From the NCBI GenBank assembly GCA_947383095.1, contig CANDBZ010000008.1, positions 1-34,021 on the forward strand: a stretch of DNA of 34,021 bases, written 5' to 3'. Positions 32,551 to 34,021 of the stretch are shown piece after piece; position 1 is the stretch's first letter; each line of letters opens with the position of its first letter. A model generated the notes under the pieces. That model did not search any database. It was not told the origin of the DNA and saw nothing but the letters and a program-made list of their open reading frames with translations. Both the position numbers and the translations under genes were made by a program. This DNA is from an uncultured Clostridia bacterium. Lineage in GTDB: Bacteria; Bacillota; Clostridia; Christensenellales; CAG-917.

Positions 32551-33639
32551 ATGGGGGAATACAGCAAATTTATTTCGGAAAAAAGACGTAGTGTGCCCAC
32601 GCCCAAGAGCATGGTGAGGGCGGACGGCAGCTGTGAATTCGGCACTTTCGAGAGCGAATTCGAGCAAATGGAGCTTGTGAAGCTCAAAAACCCTACGCGC
32701 GCGCCGCAGTTTATGAACAGGCTTAAGCTGACGCTTTGGGAGGCGACGGAGGTGCATCTTCAAAACGGCGTTTTGCTTGCGGTGTGCTGCGATATGGGTA
32801 TATTCGGGAAGTGCCTGCATCTGTTTTATGACAAGCGCACGCACAAGGTATATTGCTTTGACACCAATCTCAAAAGCAAAGATACGGTGATTGCTCCCAA
32901 TCTCATAAACGGCTCTGTGGCGGAGGCGCGCACTCCCGTTGGAGGGATTCGTTATGAAAACACGTTCAACGAGGGGAAATGCCGTCTCAAGGGCGATCAT
33001 AAAAACGACGCCGGCGACAAGATAGAATATGAATTCGAGCTTGAAAGAATAAGCAAGCCGTGCGTTGTGAGCATTCCTTTTCCTTACAGCAAAAACAGAC
33101 CTCTGTACAGCCAAAAGGATTTCTTCAAGGCGCGCGGACGCCTTGTGATAAACGGCGAAGAAATGCTGACGGATGATGAAAGCACCGCGATCGTCGACGA
33201 CCACAGAGGCTATTATCCCCGTCGCGCCCATTACGATTGGGTGACCACCATGGGCAAAACCGAGATAGACGGGGAGAGAAAATACTTCGCCTTCAATCTC
33301 ACGCGAAACCAATCCATAAATCAGGAGGATTACAACGAAAACCTTATATGGTTTGAGGGTAAAACAAGCCTGTTGCCGCCCGTGAAATTCACGCGCGACC
33401 CGGAGTCCAAGGATTTCAAGGATAGAGCCGTGTGGACGATCAAAGACGAGCATGATATGGTCCATATAAAATTCACCGTATACGGAATAAACCCGATGAT
33501 AATGCACGCTCTTGTCGTCAACATCGACTACTATGTGACCTGGGGCGTTTTGGAAGGATACGTACGCGATGAGGACGGCAACAAATACGTCCTCGACGGC
33601 ATGATGGGCATGGGCGAGGATAAGACGCTTCTGCTGTGA
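32551..33639 (+). CDS. DUF2804 domain protein
   Basis: A 362-residue protein of the DUF2804 family. Near the C-terminal half it has DDHRGYYPRRAHYDWVTTMG (about 215-234) and later FAFNLTRNQSINQEDYNENLIW, which are typical of these beta-rich proteins; the fold is thought to be like that of lipocalin/hydroxyneurosporene-hydratase (CrtC)-type barrels. No signal peptide is present, so it is probably cytoplasmic; no catalytic role is known. AAGGAGG 6 bp before the ATG at 32551 decides the start over the ATG at 32524. GC content is again that of the left part of the window, so the restriction island ends before this gene. Confidence 0.82.
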   Translation: MGEYSKFISEKRRSVPTPKSMVRADGSCEFGTFESEFEQMELVKLKNPTRAPQFMNRLKLTLWEATEVHLQNGVLLAVCCDMGIFGKCLHLFYDKRTHKVYCFDTNLKSKDTVIAPNLINGSVAEARTPVGGIRYENTFNEGKCRLKGDHKNDAGDKIEYEFELERISKPCVVSIPFPYSKNRPLYSQKDFFKARGRLVINGEEMLTDDESTAIVDDHRGYYPRRAHYDWVTTMGKTEIDGERKYFAFNLTRNQSINQEDYNENLIWFEGKTSLLPPVKFTRDPESKDFKDRAVWTIKDEHDMVHIKFTVYGINPMIMHALVVNIDYYVTWGVLEGYVRDEDGNKYVLDGMMGMGEDKTLLL

Positions 33640-33658
33640 TTTGACTGATTAGATATTT

Positions 33659-33686
33659 AAAAAGCGCTCGATCACGAGCGCTTTTT
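33659..33686. terminator. Bidirectional terminator
   Basis: AAAAAGCGCTCG-ATCA-CGAGCGCTTTTT, a 12-bp perfect stem. It serves the DUF2804 gene on the plus strand and the glutamine synthetase gene on the minus strand. Confidence 0.95.
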
Positions 33687-33702
33687 ATCGTATTTTTTGG
33701 CT

Positions 33703-34021
33703 TTAATGCACGGAGAAGAGTATATCGCCGTAATTGGGGAAGGGCCAATAGCTTTTTGCCGTGTTGAGCTCCATCTCGTCGCAGACCTCGCGCAGAGCCG
33801 TCATCGCGGGCAACACCTCGTCGCGGTAGCATCTGCCGCCGTCGAGATTTATGCCGAGCGAGTGCGCTTTGTCGAGAGCGGATTGCAGCTCCGCTACGCG
33901 CTCTCTCGCATTGCGCACGAGCTTTGCGAGAGCGGTTGCCATATCGATCTCGTCGTTTGCGTCGACTCCCGCAAATGGAAAGAGGGGGACACCGGCCAGG
34001 AGGTGGAAGTTCCGGGCGTGC
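33703..34021 (-). CDS. glnN: Glutamine synthetase type III, C-terminal fragment
   Basis: The open frame runs from the contig end to a TAA and gives about 105 residues of the C-terminus. The end reads YWPFPNYGDILFSV, and before it YRDEVLPAMTALREVCDEME, which is the typical close of GS-III enzymes (about 700 residues). An upstream coiled-coil-like stretch LAKLVRNARERVAELQSALDKA fits the C-terminal helical part. The enzyme condenses glutamate and ammonia with ATP to glutamine. The active-site domain lies beyond the window, so the call rests on the tail alone. The internal ATG at 33942 is not the start. Confidence 0.78.
   Translation of the reverse strand, partial: HARNFHLLAGVPLFPFAGVDANDEIDMATALAKLVRNARERVAELQSALDKAHSLGINLDGGRCYRDEVLPAMTALREVCDEMELNTAKSYWPFPNYGDILFSVH

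Noticed and set aside
1-34021. CRISPR array, rRNA genes or a prophage
   Set aside because: No regularly spaced direct repeats, no rRNA-like conserved stretches and no phage structural genes are seen in the window.

Overview
This is most likely a contig from an uncultivated Bacillota (Clostridia-type) genome, probably a metagenome assembly. The arguments are Gram-positive style lipoproteins with classical lipoboxes, a PfoR-like PTS_EIIC_2 membrane protein, a family-6 type deoxyinosine glycosylase, a GS-III type glutamine synthetase tail, Listeria-Bacteroides and MBG surface repeats, strong SD sites and TTGACA/TATAAT-type promoters. The assignment to Clostridia is inference. Bases 5-37 are the standard Illumina read-1 adapter, so the left end of the contig is artificial and the last residues and stop of the first gene are not biological.

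Layout. 38-2165 (minus): truncated glmM and complete trxB. 2280-6503 (plus): an asnS-asnA-aspS operon that makes asparagine and charges tRNA-Asn and tRNA-Asp. 6651-14130 (plus): a beta-propeller-like lipoprotein, a FabG-like SDR, an 815-residue lipoprotein with a perfect consensus promoter, a membrane M28-like protein whose metal ligands are lost, and a PfoR-like membrane protein. 14186-16158 (minus): an OmpR-type regulator and histidine kinase separated by a strong hairpin. 16354-19188 (plus): three overlapping genes (surface protein, 94-residue membrane protein, CDF exporter with the N-D-D-D site of manganese exporters). 19241-25698 (plus): a membrane-anchored phosphoesterase, a membrane protein with several Rossmann domains and a RyR-like C-terminus, and a large repeat lipoprotein. 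25685-27826 (minus): a GH27 alpha-galactosidase with an inserted domain, followed by the deoxyinosine glycosylase.

27999-28360 is ssrA (tmRNA) with an encoded CCA. The last 21 bases of ssrA are repeated exactly 146 bp downstream, around a compact structured segment, which is what integration at the ssrA 3' end leaves behind. Beyond this lies an AT-richer island (about 28.5-32.5 kb): a DpnII/MboI-type restriction-modification set (Dam-class methylase with an extra N-terminal HTH, endonuclease, a second unrelated methylase) and a DUF3800 protein, closed by a perfect 14-bp inverted repeat. No integrase is present. After the island the base composition returns to that of the left part with a DUF2804 protein and the C-terminal part of a type III glutamine synthetase running off the right end.

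The most noteworthy items are the ssrA-linked restriction island with its unusual methylase pair, the RCK/RyR membrane protein, the apparently catalytically dead M28 membrane protein, and three unrelated genes (glmM, trxB, the M28-like gene) with a TATAAT box only 6-7 bp before the ATG and no ribosome binding site, which suggests leaderless mRNAs.
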